From the NCBI GenBank assembly GCA_009783085.1, contig WRHU01000006.1, positions 53,803 to 117,802 of the forward strand: a stretch of DNA of 64,000 bases. The letters run 5' to 3'. Both the position numbers and the translations under genes were made by a program. This stretch comes from Coriobacteriia bacterium (GTDB lineage: Bacteria > Actinomycetota > Coriobacteriia > Coriobacteriales > UBA8131). This document shows, piece after piece, positions 19,723 to 27,762 of this stretch. The notes beneath the pieces are model-generated. The model had not been told where the DNA came from. It saw only the letters and a list, made by a program, of their open reading frames with translations, and ran no database searches. Positions within the stretch are counted from its first letter, which is position 1. Each line of letters opens with the position of its first letter.

Positions 19723-19919
19723 TACTATCATTCCTTCTTGCTATCTGATTACTGCCTGTTTTGTTCCACAATGGCTTGTTTAGCTTGTTCAAGCTTGTGC
19801 GAGCCATGAGGGTTTGTTGTTCATTCAAGTACTGTTCAAAGTTCCTGCAAAAAACACGAACGGTAATTTTAACACCCCTCGGTTGCTTTGTCACGTGGCG
19901 ATTTTGTATTAGTGGGATT

Positions 19920-20858
19920 TTACGCCCGTGGGTGCGCCTGTTTGTAAGTTTCTTGCAGGTGGTGTACCGAAAGGTGCGTATAGATTTGCGTTGTTGAAAG
20001 ATTTTCATGACCAAGAAGTTCTTGGATGCTGCGCAAGTCAGCGCCGCCTTCAAGAAGGTCGGTAGCAAAAGTGTGACGCATTGCGTGCGGCGAAAGCGAG
20101 CTGTCGGCACCAGCGCGCGCGAGGCGCTTCTTGAAGGCGGCGCGCAAACTTGCTGCACTCATTGCTCGTCCCGTGTTGGAAATAAAAAGCTCGCCTCCAG
20201 TAAGGGCTTGAGTTGACGCAGCGGCGGCGGCGGCAGAAGCTGGACCCTTTTTTGCTTTCGCAAGTAAGGCAGGGCGCGCCTCTTGCACATACTTTCGCAC
20301 AAGAGAAAGAGCATAGGGGTGCAATGGCACGAGGCGCTCCTTGCTCCCCTTTCCAAAAAGACGCACCTGCCCCTCGTCGAAAAATATATCGGCAAGGCGC
20401 AAGGCCGCAACCTCAGAAATACGTGCGCCCGAAGCATACAGCAACTCAACCAGCGTGCGGTCACGTAAGTCGCTGGGGCTTTCAGGTTCCGCTGGCTCTT
20501 TAAGCAAACAAACCAACTCATCATGGCTTACCGTGTGTGGCAAACTTCTTGCAAGTTTTGGCCCAGAAACAATAGAGCTGGGATCGCTTTTGACGTGGCC
20601 CCCTTCAACCAGCCATTTGAAAAAAGTCTTGGTGGACGAAAGCCGACGATTTATGGTGGTGCGTGCATACCGCGCCTCACTCAGCTCGGCGAGATAGCGG
20701 CGAATGTGCTGGTTGCTCAAATCCTCAATGCTCAGCTGCTCACGCTTAAGCCAACTATCGAGCTGGCTCAGGTCGGTCGCATAGGCTCGAACGGTATGCT
20801 CAGAAAAATTGCGCTCGGCTCTCAGCATCTGCAAAAAGCGGTCGATAAGCTCATTCAT
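19920..20858 (-). CDS. Tyrosine recombinase XerC/XerD
   Basis: Site-specific recombinase for chromosome dimer resolution at dif. From the ATG at 20856-20858 it has 312 residues, starting MNELIDRFLQMLRAERNFSE. The N-terminal SAM-like domain is followed by the catalytic domain with Arg146 (YASGARISEVAAL), Lys (FGKGSKERLVPL), HAMRHTFAT (His-x-x-Arg), LLGHENLSTTQIYTH (His and the nucleophile Tyr). An Ala-rich insert (SAAAAAAST) of about 20 residues sits in the catalytic domain before the HxxR motif. The start overlaps the trmFO stop by 8 bp. XerC and XerD cannot be separated from sequence alone. Confidence 0.93.
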   Translation of the reverse strand: MNELIDRFLQMLRAERNFSEHTVRAYATDLSQLDSWLKREQLSIEDLSNQHIRRYLAELSEARYARTTINRRLSSTKTFFKWLVEGGHVKSDPSSIVSGPKLARSLPHTVSHDELVCLLKEPAEPESPSDLRDRTLVELLYASGARISEVAALRLADIFFDEGQVRLFGKGSKERLVPLHPYALSLVRKYVQEARPALLAKAKKGPASAAAAAASTQALTGGELFISNTGRAMSAASLRAAFKKRLARAGADSSLSPHAMRHTFATDLLEGGADLRSIQELLGHENLSTTQIYTHLSVHHLQETYKQAHPRA

Positions 20859-22344
20859 GCTCGGCCTCGTTTGCAGAAAGGCCCTGCGGAGAAGCCATCT
20901 CATCAACCAAAAACTCAAAGGCGGGCAAGAAGGCAAGTTCGCTTCGTTGTTCAATAAACTCCTTAAGAGCAAGACGACTGCGCTCAGCGTAAGCCTCGTA
21001 GCGTTGGCGCTTGTTGCGAATGGGAGTTTCGAGTGCGGGCATGATGCCAAAATTAACGTGCATAGGCTGGTAATCAACGGTTTGGGGATTGGTCGCGTAG
21101 TTCACCAAGGCACCAAAGCAGGTTTTGGGCGGCAGGGTTACCGGAGCAGCCCCCGTTAGACGAGCATAGACATTAAGCGCTGCAAGCAGACCTGAGGCAA
21201 TTGCCTCGGTGTAGCCTTCTGTACCCGTGAGTTGCCCAGCAAGAAATACTGTTGGATTTTTGTGCAACTCAAAACTGTGCCCTAAAGCCAAAGGCGCATT
21301 AACAAAGGTGTTGCGATGCATGACCCCAAAGCGCAGAAACTCTGCCTGCTCGAGTCCGGGAATAAGACGAAACACACGCTCCTGCTCAGAAAACGTAAGG
21401 TTCGTCTGAAAGCCCACCAAATTGTACGCAGAGCGCTCACTGTTTTCTGCACGCAACTGAACCGCTGCCCAGGGTCGGCGTTCCGTGGCTGGATTAGTAA
21501 GGCCAACCGGTTTGAGTGCGCCGAACCGCAGCGCATCTGCGGAGAGGCGCGCGACTTCCTCCACTGGCTGGCACGCAGCAAAAAGTTCCTTTTTCTCAAA
21601 ATCACGCTTAATAACACGCTCTGCCGCCACCAGCTCACCAATAAATGCATCGTAGCTCGCTTGGTCGAAAGGGGCATTAAGATAATCAACGCTTCCTTTG
21701 TTGTAACGTGATTGAGCAAACAGTGTCTGATAGTCAAGCGAATCCGCACTCACAATAGGGGCGGCTGCGTCATAAAAAGAAAGATAGCTCTCTCCTAAAA
21801 TCTGGGCCAAATGTGCGGCAAAAGCATCTGAGGTAAGTGGACCGGTGGCAACAATGGTGTAGGCGCAATTATCTGCTTGCACCTCGGTAAGGCTTTGTAT
21901 CTCATGCGTAATAAGTTCAATGTTAGGATGAGCGCGCAAAGCCGCCGTTACTTCCGCAGCAAAGCGTTCTCGGTCTACCGCAAGCGCAGAGCCCGCCGGT
22001 ACTTGAGTTTTTGTTGCACAGCGCAAAACAAAGGAACCCATTGCCGCAAGCTCAGCCTTAAGGCAACCAGCGGCAGAGTGAGGGTTAAGACTCTTGAACG
22101 AATTGGAACACACCAGCTCGGCGCACTGCTCGCTTTTGTGTGCAGGAGAGGACTGCTTGGGGCGCATCTCGTATAGTTTTACCGAAACCCCTCGCTCGGC
22201 AAGCTGCCAAGCGGCTTCGCTGCCAGCAAGACCAGCGCCTACAACGGCAACCTTTGCTGGTGCGCCTTTGTGAGCCGACGTTTCTGCGTTCGTCGCCGTT
22301 TCTGCGTTCGCCAACTTTTCTGCGCTCGCTTGCATTTCTACCAA
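20851..22344 (-). CDS. trmFO: Methylenetetrahydrofolate--tRNA-(uracil-5-)-methyltransferase TrmFO
   Basis: Flavoprotein that makes m5U54 in the T-loop of tRNA. About 497 residues from a TTG at 22344, or 494 from the ATG at 22333-22335. The first ~28 residues are Ala/Glu/Thr rich, then the FAD-binding motif VAVVGAGLAGSEAAWQLA, the family motif CAELVCSNSFKSLN with its conserved Cys, and GLTNPATERRPWAAVQLRAEN. The last residues overlap xerC/D. The trmFO-xer pairing is common in Gram-positive bacteria. Confidence 0.95.
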   Translation of the reverse strand: MVEMQASAEKLANAETATNAETSAHKGAPAKVAVVGAGLAGSEAAWQLAERGVSVKLYEMRPKQSSPAHKSEQCAELVCSNSFKSLNPHSAAGCLKAELAAMGSFVLRCATKTQVPAGSALAVDRERFAAEVTAALRAHPNIELITHEIQSLTEVQADNCAYTIVATGPLTSDAFAAHLAQILGESYLSFYDAAAPIVSADSLDYQTLFAQSRYNKGSVDYLNAPFDQASYDAFIGELVAAERVIKRDFEKKELFAACQPVEEVARLSADALRFGALKPVGLTNPATERRPWAAVQLRAENSERSAYNLVGFQTNLTFSEQERVFRLIPGLEQAEFLRFGVMHRNTFVNAPLALGHSFELHKNPTVFLAGQLTGTEGYTEAIASGLLAALNVYARLTGAAPVTLPPKTCFGALVNYATNPQTVDYQPMHVNFGIMPALETPIRNKRQRYEAYAERSRLALKEFIEQRSELAFLPAFEFLVDEMASPQGLSANEAEHE

Positions 22345-22356
22345 CGCCTCATGTGC

Positions 22357-23319
22357 TCACTGGGCACCTTTGCCGGTGTTCTTCTTTTTCTTTGTTCGTG
22401 CCTGCGTTGCGGCGGCTTCTGCCCGTTCCTGCGTTGCGACGGCTTCTGCCGGCACCTCTGCACCCTCAACACCTTGATCTTGGGCTTTGTTGGAAGCATA
22501 CTTGGCTCGGGCTCGTAAGCCAGCTTCTCGTGCCTCGGCGTGCAGGCCCTTAAGACGACGGCTGTAAACCATCTGCAAAGCCGTAAGAATAAGCGAAAAG
22601 CCCATCGCAAAGTACAACATCAAGTCAAATACATCAAAGGCGCTGCCCTCAATAGGAAGCTCAAAACCGAGCGCCTTAATCACCAGCTTAACGCCCACCA
22701 CCACAATAAAGGCCAACGCAAGCAGCTTGACTTCTGGGTTTCTGTTGATGAACTCCGAGATGGGGTTGGCGAAAATAATCATGAGGAATACGGCAATCAT
22801 AACCGCCAAAATCATGATGAGCAGCTCGTCGACCATACCAACCGCCGTGATAACCGAATCGAGCGAAAAGATAATATCCATAACCGCAATGGTTCCCACT
22901 GCTTGCAACAAGCCGATTTTTGGGCGTGCTTTTGCAGGGTTGATGCTCTCGGCTTCGTCTTTCATGCTAAGCGTGTCGATAATTTCTTGAATACCCTTAA
23001 AAATGAGGTAGGCGCCACCCACAAGCAAAATGATGTCTTTGCCCGAAAACTCTGGGTCAAAGAACGGCTCCCCAAAAGGAAGCGTAAAGAGCGTTAGCTG
23101 GAGCGAAATAATCCATGTGGCAAAGCACAACAACAAAATACGCATAACAAGTGCCGCCATCAGACCAAAGCGACGCCCAAAAGTTTTTTTCTCGTTTGGT
23201 AGGCGGTCGGTGGTGATGGCGATAAACACGAGGTTGTCGATGCCTAAGACCACCTCAAGAAATATGAGAACGAAAAGTTGTATCCATATCTCTGGCAAGA
23301 GAAAAATTGACAAATCCAA
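22357..23319 (-). CDS. TerC family integral membrane protein
   Basis: A 320-residue membrane protein, TTG start at 23317-23319 with AAGGAG five bases upstream. It begins (M)DLSIFLLPEIWIQLFVLI and has the TerC motifs EVVLGIDNLVFIAI and IMDIIFSLDSVITAVGM with membrane aspartates, and about seven hydrophobic segments to residue ~250. Family members are linked to metal (Mn) export during secretion or to tellurite resistance. The last ~60 residues are soluble, Ala/Glu/Lys rich and repetitive, unlike typical TerC. It lies 12 bp upstream of trmFO on the same strand. Confidence 0.9.
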   Translation of the reverse strand: MDLSIFLLPEIWIQLFVLIFLEVVLGIDNLVFIAITTDRLPNEKKTFGRRFGLMAALVMRILLLCFATWIISLQLTLFTLPFGEPFFDPEFSGKDIILLVGGAYLIFKGIQEIIDTLSMKDEAESINPAKARPKIGLLQAVGTIAVMDIIFSLDSVITAVGMVDELLIMILAVMIAVFLMIIFANPISEFINRNPEVKLLALAFIVVVGVKLVIKALGFELPIEGSAFDVFDLMLYFAMGFSLILTALQMVYSRRLKGLHAEAREAGLRARAKYASNKAQDQGVEGAEVPAEAVATQERAEAAATQARTKKKKNTGKGAQ

Positions 23320-23413
23320 TGGTACTCCTTGTTTCTACTGCGTCAGGGCTCCTGTTGCATTTGGCTCCCTGCGTGTTACTCCTGCGACGTGTCTACGCTG
23401 CAAACATTCTTTT

Positions 23414-24835
23414 CTATTGTAAGGCAAAGTGCGCTGCTTGTTCACCGGCAACTAGTCCCGATGCCCACGCCCAGTGAAGATTGTAGCCTCCGCACGGGCC
23501 GTCAACATCAAGTGCTTCTCCGGCAGCAAATATGCCCGAGTAAGCGCGACTGCAAAGGGTGTCTGGATTAAAGCCTTCTACGGCAAGGCCACCACGCATA
23601 ACCTGCGCCTGCTCCTCTTTTGTTTCGCCAGTAAGCGGAAGCGTAAACGTTTTGAGATTGGCGGCAAGCGTTGGGATATTTTCTGTAGTTGCCGGTTGCG
23701 TTGGTTTTAAGCCTGCTTTTTTGAGAACTGCAGCAGCAAGGCGGGTGTGAACCGTGCCCGTAAGAAGTTGCTCAACGGGCAGTGTGCCATGTGCTTCAAG
23801 ACGCTGCGCAAAAAAGTGTTCAAGGTCATACAAGCTTTGCTCGGCAAGGAGGTCGAGAACAAGCGTGTCGCCTTTTTGAGCATGACGACTAAGATTAAAA
23901 ATAGCAATACCTGAAACACCGTATGGTCTAAAAAGCACTTCTCCTCGCTCGGAGGCAAGGGGTGAAAACGCAGGTGGATATTCTTGTTCAAGCTGGTTTT
24001 GTTCAAGGCTTTCTAGCTCGGCTGCTTGTGCCTTTTTGGGGGTAGTGCGATACAGGGTGGCAGCGCAAACGCAGCGCACGCCGTCCAAACTGTTAAGAGA
24101 TGCTTTCTCGGTGGGTTCAACAACCAGCGGAGCCAAAATGGGCTGTATTTTTTCATGAGTAAAACCCGCAAGTTTATTGGTTATATTGCTAGTTCCAGTA
24201 GCAATTATGAGGGTGTCGGCGTGGAGAATGCTTCCTGCGCCAAATACCAACCCGTAACCGCCCGCTTTTCTTATCTCGATGCTTCTAATGTCTGCCTCAA
24301 AGAGGCACTTTATATCAAGGCGGCGTACCTCTGCCACCAAAACGTCCAAAACCGAGTTCGCCCATTTACTGCTTGGGAACACCCAGCCTCGCTCGTCGGT
24401 TGTGGTAAGCAAGCCCAAGCCAGCAAAAAACTCTCGTATTGCCGTGCAGCGGTAACGCTTTAGTGTTGAAGCGGCAAACTCGTTGTTGTGGTAGGCGTTG
24501 TAGGCGTTTTGGGTGTTGTGGGTGTGTTGGGTGTGTTGGGTGTGTTGGGTGCTGTGGGTGTGCTGGGAGTGTTGTGTGCTGTGGGCGTGCTGAGCGTGTT
24601 GGGAGTGGTGGGCATTTTGGTCAAAAAGAGCGCTGTTTTCTGCGTCGTTTGACCCTATGCTCATATTGCTGAGGTTGCAGCGTCCGTTGCCGGTCGCCAG
24701 TATTTTCTTACCCAGACGGTTACTCTTTTCTGCGATGAGCACCTTTGCCCCAGTGCGCGCAGCAGCAATCGCAGCAGCCATACCAGCCGCTCCTCCGCCA
24801 ATAACAACAACAGAATGTTTACTCATTTCCATCAC
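23414..24835 (-). CDS. BaiN/HI0933-like FAD-dependent oxidoreductase with His/Gln-rich insert
   Basis: A flavoprotein of the HI0933/YhiN/BaiN family; substrate unknown. The start is one of GTG (24835), ATG (24832) or ATG (24826, giving MSKHSVVVIGG, the most family-like). The Rossmann motif VVVIGGGAAGMAAAIAAA and ATGNGRCNLSN are intact; the C-terminus has RGGLAVEGFNPDTLCSR and DVDGPCGGYNLHWAWASG. Residues about 74-117 are a His/Gln/Thr/Asn low-complexity insert (HSTQHSQHTHSTQHTQ) where the family has a short loop. It stands alone upstream of TerC. Confidence 0.88.
   Translation of the reverse strand: MMEMSKHSVVVIGGGAAGMAAAIAAARTGAKVLIAEKSNRLGKKILATGNGRCNLSNMSIGSNDAENSALFDQNAHHSQHAQHAHSTQHSQHTHSTQHTQHTQHTHNTQNAYNAYHNNEFAASTLKRYRCTAIREFFAGLGLLTTTDERGWVFPSSKWANSVLDVLVAEVRRLDIKCLFEADIRSIEIRKAGGYGLVFGAGSILHADTLIIATGTSNITNKLAGFTHEKIQPILAPLVVEPTEKASLNSLDGVRCVCAATLYRTTPKKAQAAELESLEQNQLEQEYPPAFSPLASERGEVLFRPYGVSGIAIFNLSRHAQKGDTLVLDLLAEQSLYDLEHFFAQRLEAHGTLPVEQLLTGTVHTRLAAAVLKKAGLKPTQPATTENIPTLAANLKTFTLPLTGETKEEQAQVMRGGLAVEGFNPDTLCSRAYSGIFAAGEALDVDGPCGGYNLHWAWASGLVAGEQAAHFALQ
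24485..24616. repeat. Low-complexity (TGTTGGGTG)-type microsatellite in BaiN-like gene
   Basis: Plus-strand reading shows strings of TGTTGGGTG/TGCTGTGGG units, encoding the His/Gln/Thr insert on the minus strand. The periodicity is close to 9 bp with variants, so the reading frame is kept by expansion or loss of units. Similar but unrelated short-repeat inserts occur in several other genes here. Confidence 0.8.
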
Positions 24836-24962
24836 CCTATAATACTTCTTTGTTAGCGCGTCTGCACCCTAGATTCTAGCTGGCTGCTTGATGCACATGC
24901 TGGATTCTGAGGGCAAAACGTGCTACCATACTCAATTAGGAAGTACACAGTGCCCTTTGGAC

Positions 24963-24978
24963 GGGCGGTACTCCGGTT
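24963..24978. repeat. Long-range inverted repeat, left arm
   Basis: GGGCGGTACTCCGGTT is the reverse complement of 25223-25238 with one mismatch (12 bp perfect core). The arms enclose the small ORF 24998-25183. In a minus-strand transcript this is the 3' arm and could pair with the 5' leader, closing the mRNA. Confidence 0.8.
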
Positions 24979-24997
24979 GTGGTTTGGTGGAAGTCGT

Positions 24998-25183
24998 CTA
25001 TTGCTTTCGCTTAGGCGACTTCCGCGCATTTGGTGCCGCGATGTTAATCTCGACAGAAATGCGCTCAATACTCACAACCTTCGTAGCCTCCTTCCGTCCT
25101 CTCAGGCCTATCACAATAGGCACGATCAGTTGAACAAGCATCGGCACGAGGCCGCATAAAAGCTCAAAGAAGGTATTTCCCAT
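24998..25183 (-). CDS. Small hydrophobic basic peptide; candidate type I toxin
   Basis: A 61-residue ORF beginning MGNTFFELLCGLVPMLVQLI with one strong membrane span (about residues 4-27) and then a basic tail (GLRGRKEATK, ending SPKRKQ). AAAGGAG stands nine bases before the ATG, one of the better ribosome sites in this tract. An 8-bp hairpin (24989-24996 with 25016-25023) covers the stop region, and a 16-bp inverted repeat frames the gene. I recognise no family. Size, one span plus basic tail, and 5'-3' complementarity resemble type I toxins, but this is inference; it could equally be a small membrane protein of other function. Confidence 0.5.
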   Translation of the reverse strand: MGNTFFELLCGLVPMLVQLIVPIVIGLRGRKEATKVVSIERISVEINIAAPNARKSPKRKQ

Positions 25184-25222
25184 GAGTATGCACTCCTTTC
25201 AATTATCGACTTGATTAATCGA

Positions 25223-25238
25223 AACCGGAGTACCACCC
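25223..25238. repeat. Long-range inverted repeat, right arm
   Basis: Partner of 24963-24978. It lies upstream of the small ORF's ribosome-binding site (25193-25199), so on the minus strand it is in the likely 5' leader. Beyond it, AGCAAG-n5-CTTGCT (about 25264-25280) makes another small hairpin followed by T-rich sequence. Confidence 0.8.
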
Positions 25239-25435
25239 AGGGCCCTGTGTACAACCTCACCATAGCAAGCGATTCTTGCTGGAGTCTGTACCGTTTCTAT
25301 CCTTTTTCTATATTTTTTCTTAATTTTTTATTAGCCGATTCTTACTTGGCGGTTAAAAAGCTGTGGCAAATGAGAGGTTTGAGAAAACAAAACAGGTCAG
25401 AAGCTCAATTTAAGCCTCCGACCTGCAAGAATACA

Positions 25436-25511
25436 TGGTGCGCGATACTGGACTTGAACCAGTGACCCCTACCGTGTCGAGGTAGTGCTCTACCAGCTGA
25501 GCTAATCGCGC
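25436..25511 (-). tRNA. tRNA-Val (GAC), CCA encoded
   Basis: On the minus strand the cloverleaf is complete: acceptor GCGCGAT/ATCGCGC, D arm TAGCTCAGCTGGTAGAGCA, anticodon stem CTACC/GGTAG, T arm with GGTTCAAGTCC, discriminator A and encoded CCA. The 7-base anticodon loop reads TCGACAC, giving anticodon GAC (Val). Position 33 is therefore C, not the near-universal U. Confidence 0.93.
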
Positions 25512-25793
25512 GTCTGTTGTGGCAATGCCCTCAGTGGCACGTTTCATCAAACAAGCCAAGAGCTGCATCGCCAAAAGCAGCGTAGGATAGTGTAACAGAA
25601 TTGTCGCTTCTGCTGAATAGGTTTCGAGTAAAATGTCAAAAATTATCAAGAACTGCCTGGCTGTCACTAAAAAATTGCTTGTAAATCGCCCAAAAACAAC
25701 AAAAAATCAAAAAACTTTCGCAGTTTGCCTAATTTTATCCAATAAGCACTTGCATGAAAGCGCGACCTCTCGTAAAATATCATCTTGCGCATT

Positions 25794-25869
25794 GCGGACA
25801 TGGCTCAGCTGGTAGAGCACAACCTTGCCAAGGTTGGGGTCGCGGGTTCGAATCCCGTTGTCCGCTCCA
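25794..25869 (+). tRNA. tRNA-Gly (GCC), CCA encoded
   Basis: Acceptor GCGGACA/TGTCCGC, D arm TGGCTCAGCTGGTAGAGCA, anticodon arm CAACC-TTGCCAA-GGTTG (anticodon GCC), T arm GCGGGTTCGAATCCCGT, discriminator T and CCA. All stems pair. It is divergent from the tRNA-Val 282 bp to its left and reads toward tRNA-Cys. Confidence 0.97.
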
Positions 25870-26034
25870 TTACTTATTTAAGCCGGTCGGCGCAGCCTCG
25901 TGCAGTGCGACCGGCTTTGTGTTTGCCTTTAATGTGCGTGTTTTGTTTAGACGAACAAGTTGTGCAAACAGATTGTGCGAGCGGGTTGCGTAAGCAGACA
26001 ACGCCTGCAAGTAGTGGAAAGAGCAATGGTTCAA

Positions 26035-26108
26035 GGCGACGTGGCCAAGTGGTAAGGCAGAGGCCTGCAAAGCCTTTATCACCGGTTCAAATCCGGTCGT
26101 CGCCTCCA
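26035..26108 (+). tRNA. tRNA-Cys (GCA), CCA encoded
   Basis: Acceptor GGCGACG/CGTCGCC, anticodon loop CTGCAAA (anticodon GCA), T arm ACCGGTTCAAATCCGGT, discriminator T and CCA. The 3' part of this gene is repeated twice downstream (see the 78-bp repeats), so it is probably an integration site. tRNA-Gly lies 165 bp upstream on the same strand. Confidence 0.97.
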
Positions 26109-26164
26109 GCACCTTAAAAGACTATCGACGAGAAGTTCCCTATCTTGTTTGGCAAACCGGATTT
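26087..26164. repeat. 78-bp direct repeat copy 1 including tRNA-Cys 3' end (att-like)
   Basis: Bases 26087-26164 recur identically at 26280-26357. The unit begins in the tRNA-Cys T loop, contains the 3' acceptor and CCA, and ends ACCGGATTT, which is complementary to its own AAATCCGG start. A third partial copy, CGTCGCCTCCAG, is at 26365-26376. This is the pattern left by tandem or nested integration at a tRNA 3' end. Confidence 0.9.
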
Positions 26165-26279
26165 GAAGCCAGACATGGGGCGAGGCGTCATCAAACGTGC
26201 CAGTGGCACGTTTGTAGCCGAGGGTCCGCAGCGAGCTAGGCGAGCAAGGACACGCAATTTTGTGGTTTTCAAAATTGTA

Positions 26280-26357
26280 TCAAATCCGGTCGTCGCCTCC
26301 AGCACCTTAAAAGACTATCGACGAGAAGTTCCCTATCTTGTTTGGCAAACCGGATTT
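26280..26357. repeat. 78-bp direct repeat copy 2 (att-like)
   Basis: Second identical copy, 193 bp downstream of the first. The 115-bp interval between copies holds a perfect 9-bp hairpin AAACGTGCC-AGT-GGCACGTTT (about 26192-26212) and a CAATTTT/AAAATTG repeat, but no gene. It lies just upstream of pdxY and may contribute to its leader. Confidence 0.9.
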
Positions 26358-26431
26358 ATCTTTTCGTCGCCTCCAGTTTCTTTTTTTTACACACATTAAC
26401 ACCTGCACACCGCAGAACAGGAGCTATCTAC

Positions 26432-27277
26432 ATGAACCAACTAAAAAGAGTTGCCGCGGTACACGACATATCAGGCGTGGGCAAATGTTCGCTCACCGTA
26501 GCCTTGCCCATTATCTCAGCGGCGGGTGTCGAGTGTTCCGTTTTACCAACCGCAGTTTTGTCCACTCACACGGGTGGTTTTGAGGGCTTTACCTTTTGCG
26601 ATTTAACGGACGAAATGATGCCCATTGCCGAGCACTGGAAAAAAGAAGGCATCACCTTTGATGCGTTTTACAGTGGGTACTTGGGCTCTCTGGCGCAAAT
26701 TGACCTCGTGCAAAACATTTTTGAGATGTTCCGCACGTCTAAAACCGTGGTTATGGTTGATCCTGTGATGGCTGACCACGGCGAACTCTACAGCCTTTTT
26801 ACGCTTGACCATGTAAAGGGTATGGCAAAGCTTTGTGGCTGCGCCGATATTATCATTCCTAATCGCACCGAAGCTGCCTTTATGCTCGAACAAGAGTATA
26901 AAGACGGCCCCATGACCGAAGACGAAGTAGAAGACCTGCTTTACGCACTGGGAAGACTCGGCGCAAAACAGGTGGTGCTCACAGGCGTACATTTTGGTAC
27001 AGATGATTTGGGCGCTGCTTGTTACGACAAAAAAACGGGTCAAATCGACTACATTATGAGCAAGCGCATCGAGGGAATGTATCACGGAACTGGCGATGTT
27101 TTTGGTTCGTTTTTGCTCGGAGCACTTATGCGCGAAAAGAGCCTTGCAGAAGCAACAAGAATTGCTGTTGACTACACCTGCGCCTCCATTCGCTTGACAG
27201 CAAAAGATGGCACAGGGCCTCGTATGGGCGTGCGCTTTGAATCAGTAATGCCAAATTATGGAAAACTCTTTGACTAG
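26432..27277 (+). CDS. pdxY: Pyridoxamine/pyridoxal kinase
   Basis: Ribokinase-fold kinase of the B6 salvage pathway. From the ATG at 26432 it has 281 residues, starting MNQLKRVAAVHDISGVGKCS; AGGAG lies ten bases upstream. Thirty extra in-frame residues upstream come from the tRNA-repeat region and are excluded. Motifs: HDISGVGKCSL, STHTGGFEGF, YSGYLGS, VMVDPVMADHGELY, IIPNRTEA and the ATP/anion-hole motif GTGDVFGSFLLGAL with the catalytic Asp. PdxY and PdxK cannot be fully separated from sequence. Confidence 0.93.
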   Translation: MNQLKRVAAVHDISGVGKCSLTVALPIISAAGVECSVLPTAVLSTHTGGFEGFTFCDLTDEMMPIAEHWKKEGITFDAFYSGYLGSLAQIDLVQNIFEMFRTSKTVVMVDPVMADHGELYSLFTLDHVKGMAKLCGCADIIIPNRTEAAFMLEQEYKDGPMTEDEVEDLLYALGRLGAKQVVLTGVHFGTDDLGAACYDKKTGQIDYIMSKRIEGMYHGTGDVFGSFLLGALMREKSLAEATRIAVDYTCASIRLTAKDGTGPRMGVRFESVMPNYGKLFD

Positions 27278-27304
27278 ATAAGCCAAAACAACGCGAGCCT
27301 CAAA

Positions 27305-27334
27305 CTTAAGCAAGCTTGCTCAAGCTTGCTTAAG
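27305..27334. terminator. Perfect 14-bp hairpin between convergent pdxY and Rrf2 gene
   Basis: CTTAAGCAAGCTTG (27305-27318), a 2-base centre, and its exact reverse complement (27321-27334). It lies 28 bp after the pdxY stop and 15 bp before the Rrf2 stop on the other strand, where a bidirectional terminator is expected. There is no strong U-tract on either side, so termination may be weak. Confidence 0.55.
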
Positions 27335-27348
27335 CCTACGGCACAAAG

Positions 27349-27762
27349 TTAGCCAAGCTCCTCATCAAGCAACATCTGCAAGGTAATACCATCAAAGAAC
27401 TCGTTAACGTTCTTTTCAAACGCTTCCCACATGGGCAAGGTCTTGCAGTTTTTGGCTCTCTTACAAGTATTTTTCTTGCCACTCAAACAAGCAACGGGAG
27501 CAAGACCGTCCTCAGTAAGACGCAAAACCTCGCCAACGGTAATTTCTGGAGGTTCTTTTGTCATCTTGTATCCGCCACCCCTACCACGCGTTGCAGTCAA
27601 AATATCTGCTGTACCCAAGAGCGTAACTATCTGCTCAAGATACTGCTTTGATACTCCCTGTCGTTCTGCAACGTCTTTTAAGGCAACATATCCGTTGCCG
27701 CCATGCTCTACCAAATCAAGCAGCATACGCACGGCATACCTACCCCTAGTCGACACCTTCAA
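27349..27762 (-). CDS. Rrf2 family regulator (probable FeS sensor, IscR/CymR-like)
   Basis: A 137-residue Rrf2 protein with a winged helix: MKVSTRGRYAVRMLLDLVEH, then the recognition region LKDVAERQGVSKQYLEQI and the wing TRGRGGGYKM. Three cysteines, Cys92, Cys100 and Cys106, are placed as in cluster-binding Rrf2 proteins. The start is a TTG (27760-27762) with GAGGAG ten bases upstream; GTG two codons later is possible. No isc/suf operon is adjacent, so its targets lie elsewhere. Confidence 0.9.
   Translation of the reverse strand: MKVSTRGRYAVRMLLDLVEHGGNGYVALKDVAERQGVSKQYLEQIVTLLGTADILTATRGRGGGYKMTKEPPEITVGEVLRLTEDGLAPVACLSGKKNTCKRAKNCKTLPMWEAFEKNVNEFFDGITLQMLLDEELG

Noticed and set aside
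19709..20158. 149-codon minus-strand ORF upstream of rpmF, hoped to be DUF177/YceD
   Set aside because: Sequence is Arg/Ser/Thr rich with no DUF177 features; most of it lies in another frame of xerC/D.
24963..25238. The framed small ORF as a MITE with terminal inverted repeats
   Set aside because: No target-site duplication is visible, and an internal ORF with good SD is unusual for a MITE; not excluded.
25785..26399. ORFs across the tRNA-Gly/tRNA-Cys region
   Set aside because: They translate the tRNA genes and repeats; a typical artefact.
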